From Mucilaginibacter flavidus (GTDB taxonomy: Bacteria; Bacteroidota; Bacteroidia; Sphingobacteriales; Sphingobacteriaceae), in contig NZ_JAMXOE010000001.1 in the NCBI RefSeq assembly GCF_024055575.1, positions 186,001 through 250,000 on the forward strand: 64,000 bases of DNA. Direction: 5' to 3'. The translations under genes were made by a program, and so were the position numbers. This document shows, piece by piece, positions 46,724 through 53,674 of this stretch. Below the pieces are notes generated by a model, which was not told where the DNA came from, searched no databases, and saw only the letters and a program-made list of their open reading frames with translations. Numbering within the stretch: the first letter of the stretch is position 1; each line of letters opens with the position of its first letter.

Positions 46724-46763
46724 TAAAATAAAAAAGAGCAAAACGCCAATGCATATTGCTCTT
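46724..46763 (-). terminator. Terminator after the 107-residue hypothetical gene
   Basis: On the minus strand AAGAGCAA and TTGCTCTT pair around a 14-nt loop, followed by TTTTATTTTA. It lies about 20 nt after the stop at 46784. Confidence 0.8.
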
Positions 46764-46783
46764 CAAATAAGAGTTTTAAAAAA

Positions 46784-47107
46784 CTATCCCCTTGGCCTTT
46801 TCAAATTAAAGGCGACCAGGTAATTAATTTCGTCGGTAAGTATATTTTTTGCAGTTGGTAACTGGCTTTCGTTGTATGATGATTGCTTTAGTCCCTTTTG
46901 AGTCGCATGAAAGACCTGCAATAACATTTCGGGACCAACTTTTATGGACACAGCCGGAAAATAATCTTTATGAAGTTTTGAGCGGCCACTAGCTGTAACC
47001 ATGCTCAATTCCCAAATATCGTCGGCTTTAAAGCCGTGCTCGCTGGCGGCATTCATTAAATCGTACAGGTACATACGGGTTTGAGCATCTACAGTTTGTA
47101 CGCTCAT
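46784..47107 (-). CDS. Hypothetical protein (107 residues)
   Basis: This is a small soluble protein with no signal peptide. It looks mixed alpha/beta (TRMYLYDLMNAASEHGFKAD, VSIKVGPEMLLQVFHATQKG). I do not recognise a family. It follows a 43-codon lysine-rich gene with two bases between them and ends at a good terminator, so the pair form a small operon between the AraC and LysE genes. Confidence 0.75.
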   Translation of the reverse strand: MSVQTVDAQTRMYLYDLMNAASEHGFKADDIWELSMVTASGRSKLHKDYFPAVSIKVGPEMLLQVFHATQKGLKQSSYNESQLPTAKNILTDEINYLVAFNLKRPRG

Positions 47108-47109
47108 GC

Positions 47110-47241
47110 TTATTTAGGTTTTTTGCCTGTGGCAATTTCAGATTTCGAACCTTTTTCTGACTGGTACGACGATACCTTTTTATTTGCGTTAACGCTCGGG
47201 GCTTTTTTTACCTCTTTGATGGTCTTTTTGTCTTTGCTCAT
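47110..47241 (-). CDS. Small lysine-rich protein (43 residues)
   Basis: ATG at 47241 opens 43 codons to TAA at 47110. The product is strongly basic and low in hydrophobics (MSKDKKTIKEVKKAP, ending ATGKKPK), with about a quarter lysine. Such composition is seen in nucleic-acid- or ribosome-binding small proteins, but no family is recognised. The next gene starts two bases after its stop, which supports translation of both. The 249 bp upstream (47242-47490) hold no other gene; TAAACGCAG occurs twice there. Confidence 0.65.
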   Translation of the reverse strand: MSKDKKTIKEVKKAPSVNANKKVSSYQSEKGSKSEIATGKKPK

Positions 47242-47490
47242 TATTGGTAATGTTTAATGGAATAAATAATTAAACGCAGATACCAGGGTATTATTAGCCG
47301 AATGATAAGTATTGTTTAAGAAGATAGACGAAACAACGTTTAAACGCAGCTACTGCGGTAGTATGGAAATTTTAAAGGTAGGTTTTTTAAAGCAAAGTTT
47401 GGCTGCTGGCCGATAATAAATATCATAAGTCTCAAACTGGCGCAAGTTCCCTCAATTGTGCGAGATTAAGGGAGCATAATAATGGGATAA

Positions 47491-48159
47491 CTAATACCCA
47501 AGCGCAACACCACCCGGAGGGGAAAAAATAAAGTGGGTAACCAGCTTATCCAGCAGCACAAACGCGGCAATAATAAGCGCAATACCGGCAACCTCGTTAA
47601 GCCGGTGCACAAATTTTACCGATATACGGTCGCGCAGCTTATCGGCATAAAAGGCTTTTGTGGTATCCAGGCCAAACTGCACGATAAGGATAGTTAAAAA
47701 CATTATCCCGATTTTCAATGAGCGATTGGGCACACCTTCGTGGTAAACTGTACTTGCCGCGCCAATCACTATCGTCCAATGGAATAAAATGGTTGGGTTA
47801 AAAATGCACATCACAAAGCCTTTCAAAAAGTAGCCTGCGCGGTGCAGCTTGGTGGGGATGGTGTTCTTATAGTTTATTTCAGACTTTTTGAACATGTAGT
47901 AAATACCGATGGCAAACAGAATGGCGCTGCCAAATATGCCTGCGTAGGTTTTATCGTGTGCGGTAATATCAAAATATTGTGAGCCGAACAGTATGGCGCC
48001 AACAAAAACCATGTCGCTGCAAACCACGCCCAAAGCTAATGCAACACCTGCATGGAAGCCCTTTTCGATGCTGGTTTTTATTAATGCAAAAAACACAGGG
48101 CCGGTTAAAAACGTAAGCACTAACCCAAACCCAATACCCGAAATAATAGCTTCTATCAT
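47491..48159 (-). CDS. LysE family exporter
   Basis: This 222-residue membrane protein has about six helices. The LysE/RhtB signature is GFGLVLTFLTGPVFFALIKT followed by ALALGVVCSDMVFVGAI and FVMCIFNPTILFHWTIVIG. The family exports amino acids or related metabolites. The substrate is unknown. It diverges from the sugar permease gene. Confidence 0.9.
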   Translation of the reverse strand: MIEAIISGIGFGLVLTFLTGPVFFALIKTSIEKGFHAGVALALGVVCSDMVFVGAILFGSQYFDITAHDKTYAGIFGSAILFAIGIYYMFKKSEINYKNTIPTKLHRAGYFLKGFVMCIFNPTILFHWTIVIGAASTVYHEGVPNRSLKIGIMFLTILIVQFGLDTTKAFYADKLRDRISVKFVHRLNEVAGIALIIAAFVLLDKLVTHFIFSPPGGVALGY

Positions 48160-48335
48160 TAATTAAGGCTTATGTGCCAGTTAATTTTAAAAAAGGCAGC
48201 ACGAATATGCAACTTTATATAGTAAACAACCAAACTTAAAATTGTGATTTATTAATTAAAAAATATAGCAGAATTATAAAAAATCCCTATGTTTAGTGTT
48301 TCAAATACACCGCGTGTATAAACCTAATTAAAACA

Positions 48336-49817
48336 ATGGAACAAAAAAACTCAAAAAATTACGGCTCTGCCTTGCTTACGCTTGTTACGGTATTTTTCTT
48401 TTGGGGCTTCGTAGCCGCCAGTAATGATATTTTAATACCTGTTTTTAAGGAGAAGCTTAATTTAGAACAGTGGCAATCGCAAATGATATCGTTCGCTTTT
48501 TATTTTGCCTATACTATTGGTTCGTTAATTTACTTCTTTATCTCGCAATCAATAGGAGGCGATATATTAAACAAGTTTGGCTATAAAAATGGTATAGCCG
48601 CGGGCCTGGTGCTTTCAGCCCTGGGTACTTTATTGTTCTATCCGGCTGCCGAAGCTGCTTCGTTCCTTCTAATGATATCTGGTTTATTTATTGTCGGTCT
48701 TGGATTTTCGCTTCAGCAAATTGCCGCCAATGCTTTGGTTGTAGCGCTTGGTGACCCCAAAACGGGTGCCATGCGTTTAAGTTTAACGGGCGGGGTAAAC
48801 AACTTTGGCACCACTATAGGGCCGCTGTTGGTAAGCTTAGCCATTTTCGGCCAGGTTGGAGGTACTACTCACGTAGCAAGTATCAGCGCGGTAAAATTTC
48901 CATACCTTATATTAGGTGCGTTATTTATAGTTGTAGCTATCATTTTTAAATTCTCCAGCGTTCCCGACAAAATTCCAACTGTTACCGACGAGGTAATTAC
49001 ATCGCCAACGGACTCGGCAAAAGGCACAAAAACGCCAAAAACTGCCGACAGAAAAAACGCATTCAGTTATCTTCAATTGTCGTTAGGCATGATAGCCATA
49101 TTTGTTTATGTAGGGGTTGAGGTATCAACCGCAAGTAATTTACCTGCATTTATGAAAGAGAAGCTGAACATCCCAACCGCTAACATTGCCCCTTTCATAT
49201 CTTTATATTGGGCCAGTTTGATGATTGGACGATGGACTGCCTCCGTAGGTGCATTTAGCTTCGGCGACGGTATAAAAAAAGCGCTAAGGTTTATTATGCC
49301 TTATATCGCTTTCGCAGTATTCCTGGCTGTTAACCGGATTGCCCAGCACGATGTTACGCCGTTTTATATTTATGCATTTGTAATTGTAGTATTAATAATT
49401 GCCGATTTGTTAAGCCGTGGCAATCCTGCGCGCCAGCTTTTAATTTTCTCGGGTTGCGCAATAGCCGCATTATTCATCGGCATGATGTCATCGGGCATGG
49501 TAAGCGTGTTTGCGTTTATTAGTGTTGGTTTATTTTGCTCAACACTATGGCCATGTATTTACACACTTGCCGTTACCGGCCTTGGCAGGCATACGAACCA
49601 AGGTTCAAGCTTTTTAATCATGATGATTATGGGTGGTGGTGTAATAAGCTTATTGCAAGGCTACTTAGCCGACAATCATCTATTGGGTATTCAATGGTCG
49701 TACCTGGTTGGTGTTGGCTGTTTTGCCTATTTAGCATTTTATGCTATTAAAGCTAAAAGCGCATTAAAATCACAAGGTATCGATTTTGATAAAGTAGAAT
49801 TGCAGGGAGCACACTAA
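48336..49817 (+). CDS. MFS sugar permease, FucP-like (FHS family)
   Basis: This 493-residue transporter has 12 predicted membrane segments with a central hydrophilic loop (residues about 215-245). The opening GSALLTLVTVFFFWGFVAASNDILIP and GLGFSLQQIAANALVVALGD are typical of the fucose:proton symporter / glucose-galactose family in Bacteroidota. It would bring into the cell a monosaccharide released in the periplasm; fucose or galactose fit the GH95 and GH27 genes nearby (inference). No box of the 21-bp type was found upstream. Confidence 0.92.
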   Translation: MEQKNSKNYGSALLTLVTVFFFWGFVAASNDILIPVFKEKLNLEQWQSQMISFAFYFAYTIGSLIYFFISQSIGGDILNKFGYKNGIAAGLVLSALGTLLFYPAAEAASFLLMISGLFIVGLGFSLQQIAANALVVALGDPKTGAMRLSLTGGVNNFGTTIGPLLVSLAIFGQVGGTTHVASISAVKFPYLILGALFIVVAIIFKFSSVPDKIPTVTDEVITSPTDSAKGTKTPKTADRKNAFSYLQLSLGMIAIFVYVGVEVSTASNLPAFMKEKLNIPTANIAPFISLYWASLMIGRWTASVGAFSFGDGIKKALRFIMPYIAFAVFLAVNRIAQHDVTPFYIYAFVIVVLIIADLLSRGNPARQLLIFSGCAIAALFIGMMSSGMVSVFAFISVGLFCSTLWPCIYTLAVTGLGRHTNQGSSFLIMMIMGGGVISLLQGYLADNHLLGIQWSYLVGVGCFAYLAFYAIKAKSALKSQGIDFDKVELQGAH

Positions 49818-49831
49818 GCCCTTCGCAGGAT

Positions 49832-49937
49832 AGTCATTAAGTCATTGGTCATTGGTGTAAAAACTGGTGACCAATGACGTTTTTAGTCTAATCCTTCGGC
49901 TCAAATACAAATGACTAAAGATACTGACCAATGACCA
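49832..49937. repeat. Stuttering-word inverted repeat containing the dCMP deaminase start codon
   Basis: The words are GTCATTGGTCATTGG (49832-49855), then GGTGACCAATGAC (49867-49879), then ATGACTAAAG and TGACCAATGACCAA (49911-49937). The ATG of the next gene (49931) is one of the repeated CAATGAC words. Confidence 0.65.
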
Positions 49938-50398
49938 AATTATCCTTCGATCGGATTTATATGAACCTGGCAACCGATCTTGCTAGTCGCTCGCATTGCG
50001 TAAAAGCCCAGGTAGGTGCTGTTTTAGTGAAGGATACACGCATCATCTCAATCGGTTACAACGGACCTCCGGCTGGTACACACAATTGCGATGAAGAATG
50101 GCCTGAAACCGGATGCGCCCGCGACTCAAAAGGTAGCTGTTCACTTGCATTACACGCAGAGCAAAACGCCATACTTTATGCAGTTAAAAACGGCGCCAAT
50201 CTTGAAGGTGCTACATTGTATACCACACTATCCCCTTGCCTGCCCTGTGCAAGGCTCATCTTTTCTGCAGGTGTAAAAAGGGTTTTTTTTGATAAATCCT
50301 ATGCTGCCTATAAAGGCATCGGCAGTGATGAAGGGGTTGATTTTTTGAACAAGTTTGGGGTGAAGGCTACCAGATTTGAACATGATTCAGCGATTTAA
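49931..50398 (+). CDS. dCMP deaminase (cytidine/deoxycytidylate deaminase family)
   Basis: This 155-residue protein has the zinc-dependent deaminase motifs ALHAEQNAIL (His-Ala-Glu) and SPCLPCARL. The segment KAQVGAVLVKDTRIISIGYNG and the insert HNCDEEWPETGC match the dCMP deaminase/ComEB group. It converts dCMP to dUMP for thymidylate synthesis. The start codon is inside the preceding repeat. It converges on cmk. Confidence 0.92.
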   Translation: MTKLSFDRIYMNLATDLASRSHCVKAQVGAVLVKDTRIISIGYNGPPAGTHNCDEEWPETGCARDSKGSCSLALHAEQNAILYAVKNGANLEGATLYTTLSPCLPCARLIFSAGVKRVFFDKSYAAYKGIGSDEGVDFLNKFGVKATRFEHDSAI

Positions 50399-50508
50399 AA
50401 GATTTACAGGATTCGTTTGCAGCCAACGATTAGGAGATACTGTAAGTACCAATAACCTTAACTTACAGGAAGCTAAAAATCATTTAAATCCTACTAATCC
50501 TTAAATCG
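50391..50508. repeat. Inverted repeat joining the ends of dCMP deaminase and cmk
   Basis: The left arm CGATTTAAAAGATTTACAGG (from 50391) and the right arm 50481-50508 (ending CCTTAAATCG) are imperfect reverse complements of the stuttering type. Both genes end in ATT-TAA inside an arm, so the arms carry both stop codons. It probably acts as a bidirectional terminator. Confidence 0.7.
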
Positions 50509-51181
50509 TGTCAAGCAACGGTTCTACTTTACTCAAAGCAAACAGTAACTGTTCATCAGGCGTCAAATCGGTATTATCCAATATAATTGCATCCTCGGCC
50601 CGCACCAAAGGGCTTTCGGCGCGGGTGGTGTCCTGGTAGTCACGGTGGGCCAGGTTTTCAAAAACGTCTTCCAGGGTTATATCGGGGTTGTTCGGGTGCA
50701 GTTCTTTGTACCGCCGCTCTGCCCGGATCTTGGGATCGGCAGTCATGAAAATTTTAACAGGGGCATCAGGGAAAACGGCGGTACCTATGTCGCGGCCATC
50801 CATCACAATGTTTTTTGATTTGCCCATGCGTTGCTGCTGCTTCACCATCTCGTGCCTAACTTCGCGTATAGCTGATACAGAACTTACCAATTCAGAAACT
50901 GGCATTTGCCTTATCTCATCTGATACCTCTTCGTCGTTCAGTGTAATATGGGTCTGGTAATCGCGCGAATGGAAATTAAGGTGGATATTTTTAAGCGCTT
51001 CGGCGATTTGTTGATGATTTGTTAAATCGATATTGTTCCTTAAAAAATATAAGGCAACCGCCCGGTACATTGCCCCGCTATCAACATAAATAAAATGGAG
51101 TTTTTTGGCCAAAGCTTTTGCCAAAGTGCTTTTTCCGCATGATGAATAGCCATCAATTGCAACTACTATATTGTTACCCAT
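50501..51181 (-). CDS. cmk: Cytidylate kinase
   Basis: ATG at 51181 gives 226 residues with the normal N-terminus MGNNIVVAIDGYSSCGKSTL. The longer frame upstream runs through a stuttering repeat and is rejected. The P-loop is GYSSCGKST. The CMP-binding parts are FIYVDSGAMYRAVAL and IVMDGRDIGTAVFPDAP. It phosphorylates CMP and dCMP in the cytosol. It faces the dCMP deaminase gene end to end. Confidence 0.96.
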   Translation of the reverse strand: MGNNIVVAIDGYSSCGKSTLAKALAKKLHFIYVDSGAMYRAVALYFLRNNIDLTNHQQIAEALKNIHLNFHSRDYQTHITLNDEEVSDEIRQMPVSELVSSVSAIREVRHEMVKQQQRMGKSKNIVMDGRDIGTAVFPDAPVKIFMTADPKIRAERRYKELHPNNPDITLEDVFENLAHRDYQDTTRAESPLVRAEDAIILDNTDLTPDEQLLFALSKVEPLLDTI

Positions 51182-51206
51182 GTGAGGCGAAGGTAGTGAA
51201 AAAGTA

Positions 51207-51367
51207 GGCAGTTGGCAGTGAGCAGTTGGCAGTTTTTTTGAAAAAATCGACAGTGGCGGCTGCCTTTCCCGTAAAAAAAGCAGGTGGCTGGCCGTGACGA
51301 GTTTGCAGTTTATCAACAATAATGTCGGGCGTCGCTGCAAACTGCCAACCGTAAACTGCAAACTTTC
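51207..51367. repeat. Stuttering-word inverted repeat between cmk and arfB
   Basis: The left words are GGCAGTTGGCAGTGAGCAGT (51207-51235) and GAGTTTGCAGTTT (51299-51311). The right arm AAACTGCCAACCGTAAACTG (51340-51366) complements them. It fills most of the cmk-arfB gap. Confidence 0.65.
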
Positions 51368-51382
51368 TCCTAAATTCGCCCT

Positions 51383-51793
51383 ATGAATTTTAACAAAGCC
51401 GAACTGCAAAAAGAAACCACCTACAAGGCATCGCGCAGCGGCGGCAAGGGCGGACAAAACGTTAACAAGGTATCCAGTAAAGTTGAACTGCTGTTCTCGG
51501 TAGATAATTCCGCCTTGTTTACCGAGGAAGAAAAGGCTGTTCTAAACGAAAAATTACAAAATCGTTAAAACAAAGATGGCCTGGTGCAAATAATTTGCGA
51601 CGAGGAGCGCAGCCAATATTTAAATAAGGAAAAAGCAATTGAAAGGCTTATAGTTTTACTAACCAAAGCGTTACACAAACCAAAAGCACGCAAGCCCACC
51701 AAAGTAAGCAAAGCCGTTAAGGCAGCCCGGCTGGACTCAAAAAAAATAAATTCGGCAAAAAAAGAAAGCCGGAGACGAGTGATTGGAGATTAG
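51383..51793 (+). pseudogene. arfB: Peptidyl-tRNA hydrolase ArfB-type ribosome rescue factor interrupted by in-frame TAA
   Basis: Translated through codon 62, the frame gives 136 positions, the usual size of ArfB. The N-terminal RF1-like domain has the catalytic GGQ in ASRSGGKGGQNVNKVSSKVE. After LQNR a TAA stands at 51566-51568. The same frame then continues NKDGLVQIICDEERSQYLNK and ends in the basic tail that enters the mRNA channel (KPTKVSKAVKAARLDSKK). A single T-to-A change of TTA would create the stop. The downstream half is undamaged, so the change is recent, a sequencing error, or a recoding site. Confidence 0.88.
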
Positions 51794-51888
51794 AGACGAG
51801 AGATTAGTTAATTGCGGCAGGCCGTTTTTGAGTGGGCTTAATCCCAGACAACTAATTTCTAATTAACCAACCTCTAATCTCTCTACCT
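51780..51888. repeat. Stuttering-word inverted repeat between arfB and the LpxR-like gene
   Basis: The left arm GATTGGAGATTAGAGACGAG (from 51780) contains the arfB stop. The right arm 51849-51888, with CTAATTTCTAATTAACC and CTCTAATCTCTCTACC, contains the stop of the convergent LpxR-like gene. Confidence 0.65.
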
Positions 51889-52854
51889 AAACCTATACAG
51901 GGCAGTTATACTACCCCATTGTTCTGATCGCACCATTTCTTTGGTTTCCTGCGTATGGAAAATAGCAGCGGCGTCAATAACAAATCGACCGGTTGTAAAT
52001 GCTACGCCAAACTGGTTGCTAAAAATAAACGGCTCTTTAGTACCCCTTATTTCGATGCTGCCGGGGGCGTTGTGATTGTTAAATAAACCGCCTTCAATAG
52101 TTGCATCGTACAACACATAATTTAATAGCGGCTTGTAGTAAAAAAATATCTCGTGTGCATGTAGTGGCGCTATGGTTTGTGTTTTAATAGCGCTGCTTTG
52201 TGTAGCTACCGAGTTAAATAGCTGGTTAAAGGAGCCTACGCGCAACATCCCGCCCGCACCTGCGCCGCTAAAGCCATTGCCCAGGTTTACATAAGTTGCG
52301 TATGAAACATCAATCCAGCTACCCCGTGTTATCAGCCCGTTAAATGCGGCCGATAGATTAAGCTGCGCCTCGTTGTGTATCTGGAACTCCCAGCCATCGG
52401 GGTGGTAAAAACCAAAGTGATCATGCACATAATCCTGCACCTCTTTGCCGTAAGCGCCCGGCCCAATAATACCTACCTGGGCGCCAAGTTTTAAGTTACT
52501 TTCATTTTTATACAGGAAGTTGAGCGTAGCACCGGCGTAAAGGTAGCCAGCAAAGGGTCTGTCGACCAGGTAAGGCTGGTCAGCACCTTTAAACAGCACG
52601 CTGCCACTTTGGGGGTTATATATTTTTTGGCCAAACTCAATACCAAACACTTTGTTAGCCAGTTTACTGTCTTTGTACACGGTTAACGCGTGTCGGTAAT
52701 GCAGGTAAATACCATCGGTATAATACCTGTCTGAACCTTGCAACAAGTAGGAATCATTGTCGGTTTGTAAGCCTATTTCGGTACTGTGTGATTGGGCTAA
52801 AACGTTTGCAGCACAAAAAAAGCTAAAAAGGAAGGGTAAAAATTTTATTCTCAT
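51883..52854 (-). CDS. LpxR-like outer-membrane lipid A deacylase family (DUF2219)
   Basis: This 323-residue protein has a signal peptide (FFCAANVLAQS) and a beta-barrel pattern. The opening TEIGLQTDNDSYLLQGSDRY and YYTDGIYLHY carry the Asn-Asp and Thr-Asp residues of the LpxR active site and calcium region. The central GIIGPGAYGKEVQDYVHDHFG matches the family core. LpxR removes the 3'-acyloxyacyl chain of lipid A in some Gram-negatives; the activity of Bacteroidota members is not established. It ends in an aromatic-basic tail (ALYRFR). Confidence 0.87.
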   Translation of the reverse strand: MRIKFLPFLFSFFCAANVLAQSHSTEIGLQTDNDSYLLQGSDRYYTDGIYLHYRHALTVYKDSKLANKVFGIEFGQKIYNPQSGSVLFKGADQPYLVDRPFAGYLYAGATLNFLYKNESNLKLGAQVGIIGPGAYGKEVQDYVHDHFGFYHPDGWEFQIHNEAQLNLSAAFNGLITRGSWIDVSYATYVNLGNGFSGAGAGGMLRVGSFNQLFNSVATQSSAIKTQTIAPLHAHEIFFYYKPLLNYVLYDATIEGGLFNNHNAPGSIEIRGTKEPFIFSNQFGVAFTTGRFVIDAAAIFHTQETKEMVRSEQWGSITALYRFR

Positions 52855-52886
52855 CCGGTTTTTTTGGATTAACTGCCTAAAATAGC

Positions 52887-52912
52887 AAAAGCCCCGATAA
52901 TTCAGGGCCTTT
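52887..52912 (-). terminator. Terminator after the small outer-membrane protein gene
   Basis: On the minus strand AAAGGCCCTGA and TCGGGGCTTTT form an imperfect stem with a trailing T-run. It lies about 25 nt after the stop at 52936. Confidence 0.65.
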
Positions 52913-52935
52913 GTAAATATTTTTACCTTTTAATA

Positions 52936-53487
52936 TTAGAACGTATAGCCAATGCTGAAACCGCCTTCGGCAATTACGCCATCGTCGTATAAAACGGGTA
53001 CGAACGCTATCCTGAAATTAATACCGCCATTATCCTGCTGAAAGCGATAGCCTAATGTAGCAGTACCTATAAAGCCGGTTATGTTATCAAATTGAAAAAA
53101 CGTTCCATTAGTGGTGCCATGCGAGCGTACAAAAGTCGTGCCTGCGCCAATTTCAATAAAACTATTGGGCGCTGTGCGGGTTAACCCGGCCAGGTAATTT
53201 ATTTGCAGGGGGACAGACGCCACCCAATTTGCACCGGTGTTGTAGTAACCTGCGCCAATCCTGTAACCCCATTTGTCCCTTCTTTGACCAAAACGGGTGT
53301 CGTAGTTAATGGTAAGTGCAAGTCCCGGGCCACCAACTTCCAAAAATACTGTACGGGGCTTTTTAACGTCCTCAACTGTTGTATCCCTTTTAATAGGGTT
53401 TGCTTCAAGGTTTTGGGCTCTCAAATAAAATGATGATGTGATAAAGAGCAATAAAAAAACGGCTTTTAGGGTAAAAGTTTTCTTCAC
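52936..53487 (-). CDS. Small outer-membrane beta-barrel protein
   Basis: This 183-residue exported protein has a signal peptide (ITSSFYLRAQN). Alternating amphipathic strands follow, such as TVFLEVGGPGLALTINYDTR, GYRIGAGYYNT and GFIGTATLGYRF, and the protein ends in a terminal Phe (GGFSIGYTF), as expected for an eight-stranded barrel. Function is unknown. It lies upstream of the LpxR-like gene but is separated by a terminator. Confidence 0.8.
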   Translation of the reverse strand: MKKTFTLKAVFLLLFITSSFYLRAQNLEANPIKRDTTVEDVKKPRTVFLEVGGPGLALTINYDTRFGQRRDKWGYRIGAGYYNTGANWVASVPLQINYLAGLTRTAPNSFIEIGAGTTFVRSHGTTNGTFFQFDNITGFIGTATLGYRFQQDNGGINFRIAFVPVLYDDGVIAEGGFSIGYTF

Positions 53488-53602
53488 TTTTTTAAATTGT
53501 TTGGGGTTTATTAACTGTTAGCATAATTACTTTATAATTACGATAACATGTAATACGCTGATGCTGCTAAAAAAGTTTCAGCTTATACCGGCTACGTATT
53601 AC

Positions 53603-53649
53603 AACGGCTTCCTGATTTGCCAAGTTACAGGCAATTTCAGGAAGCCGTT
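53603..53649 (-). terminator. Long hairpin after lon
   Basis: AACGGCTTCCTGA (53603) pairs perfectly with TCAGGAAGCCGTT (to 53649), with TGCC/GGCA nested inside. It lies 26 nt after the lon stop and has no T-run; it may protect or end the lon mRNA. Confidence 0.7.
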
Positions 53650-53674
53650 AGCCAAAGATATTAACAAACGTGGA

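Noticed and set aside
12828..49817. Recent transfer of the whole glycan region as a mobile island
   Set aside because: No integrase, tRNA-linked attachment repeats or conjugation genes flank it, and base composition looks like the rest of the window by eye.
51207..51367. CRISPR array in the repeated-word regions
   Set aside because: Words are 7-10 nt, not evenly spaced, and the arms are inverted; there are no spacers and no cas genes.
51182..51457. N-terminal extension of cmk by about 92 residues
   Set aside because: The extension reads through a stuttering repeat; the normal cytidylate kinase N-terminus starts at 51181.
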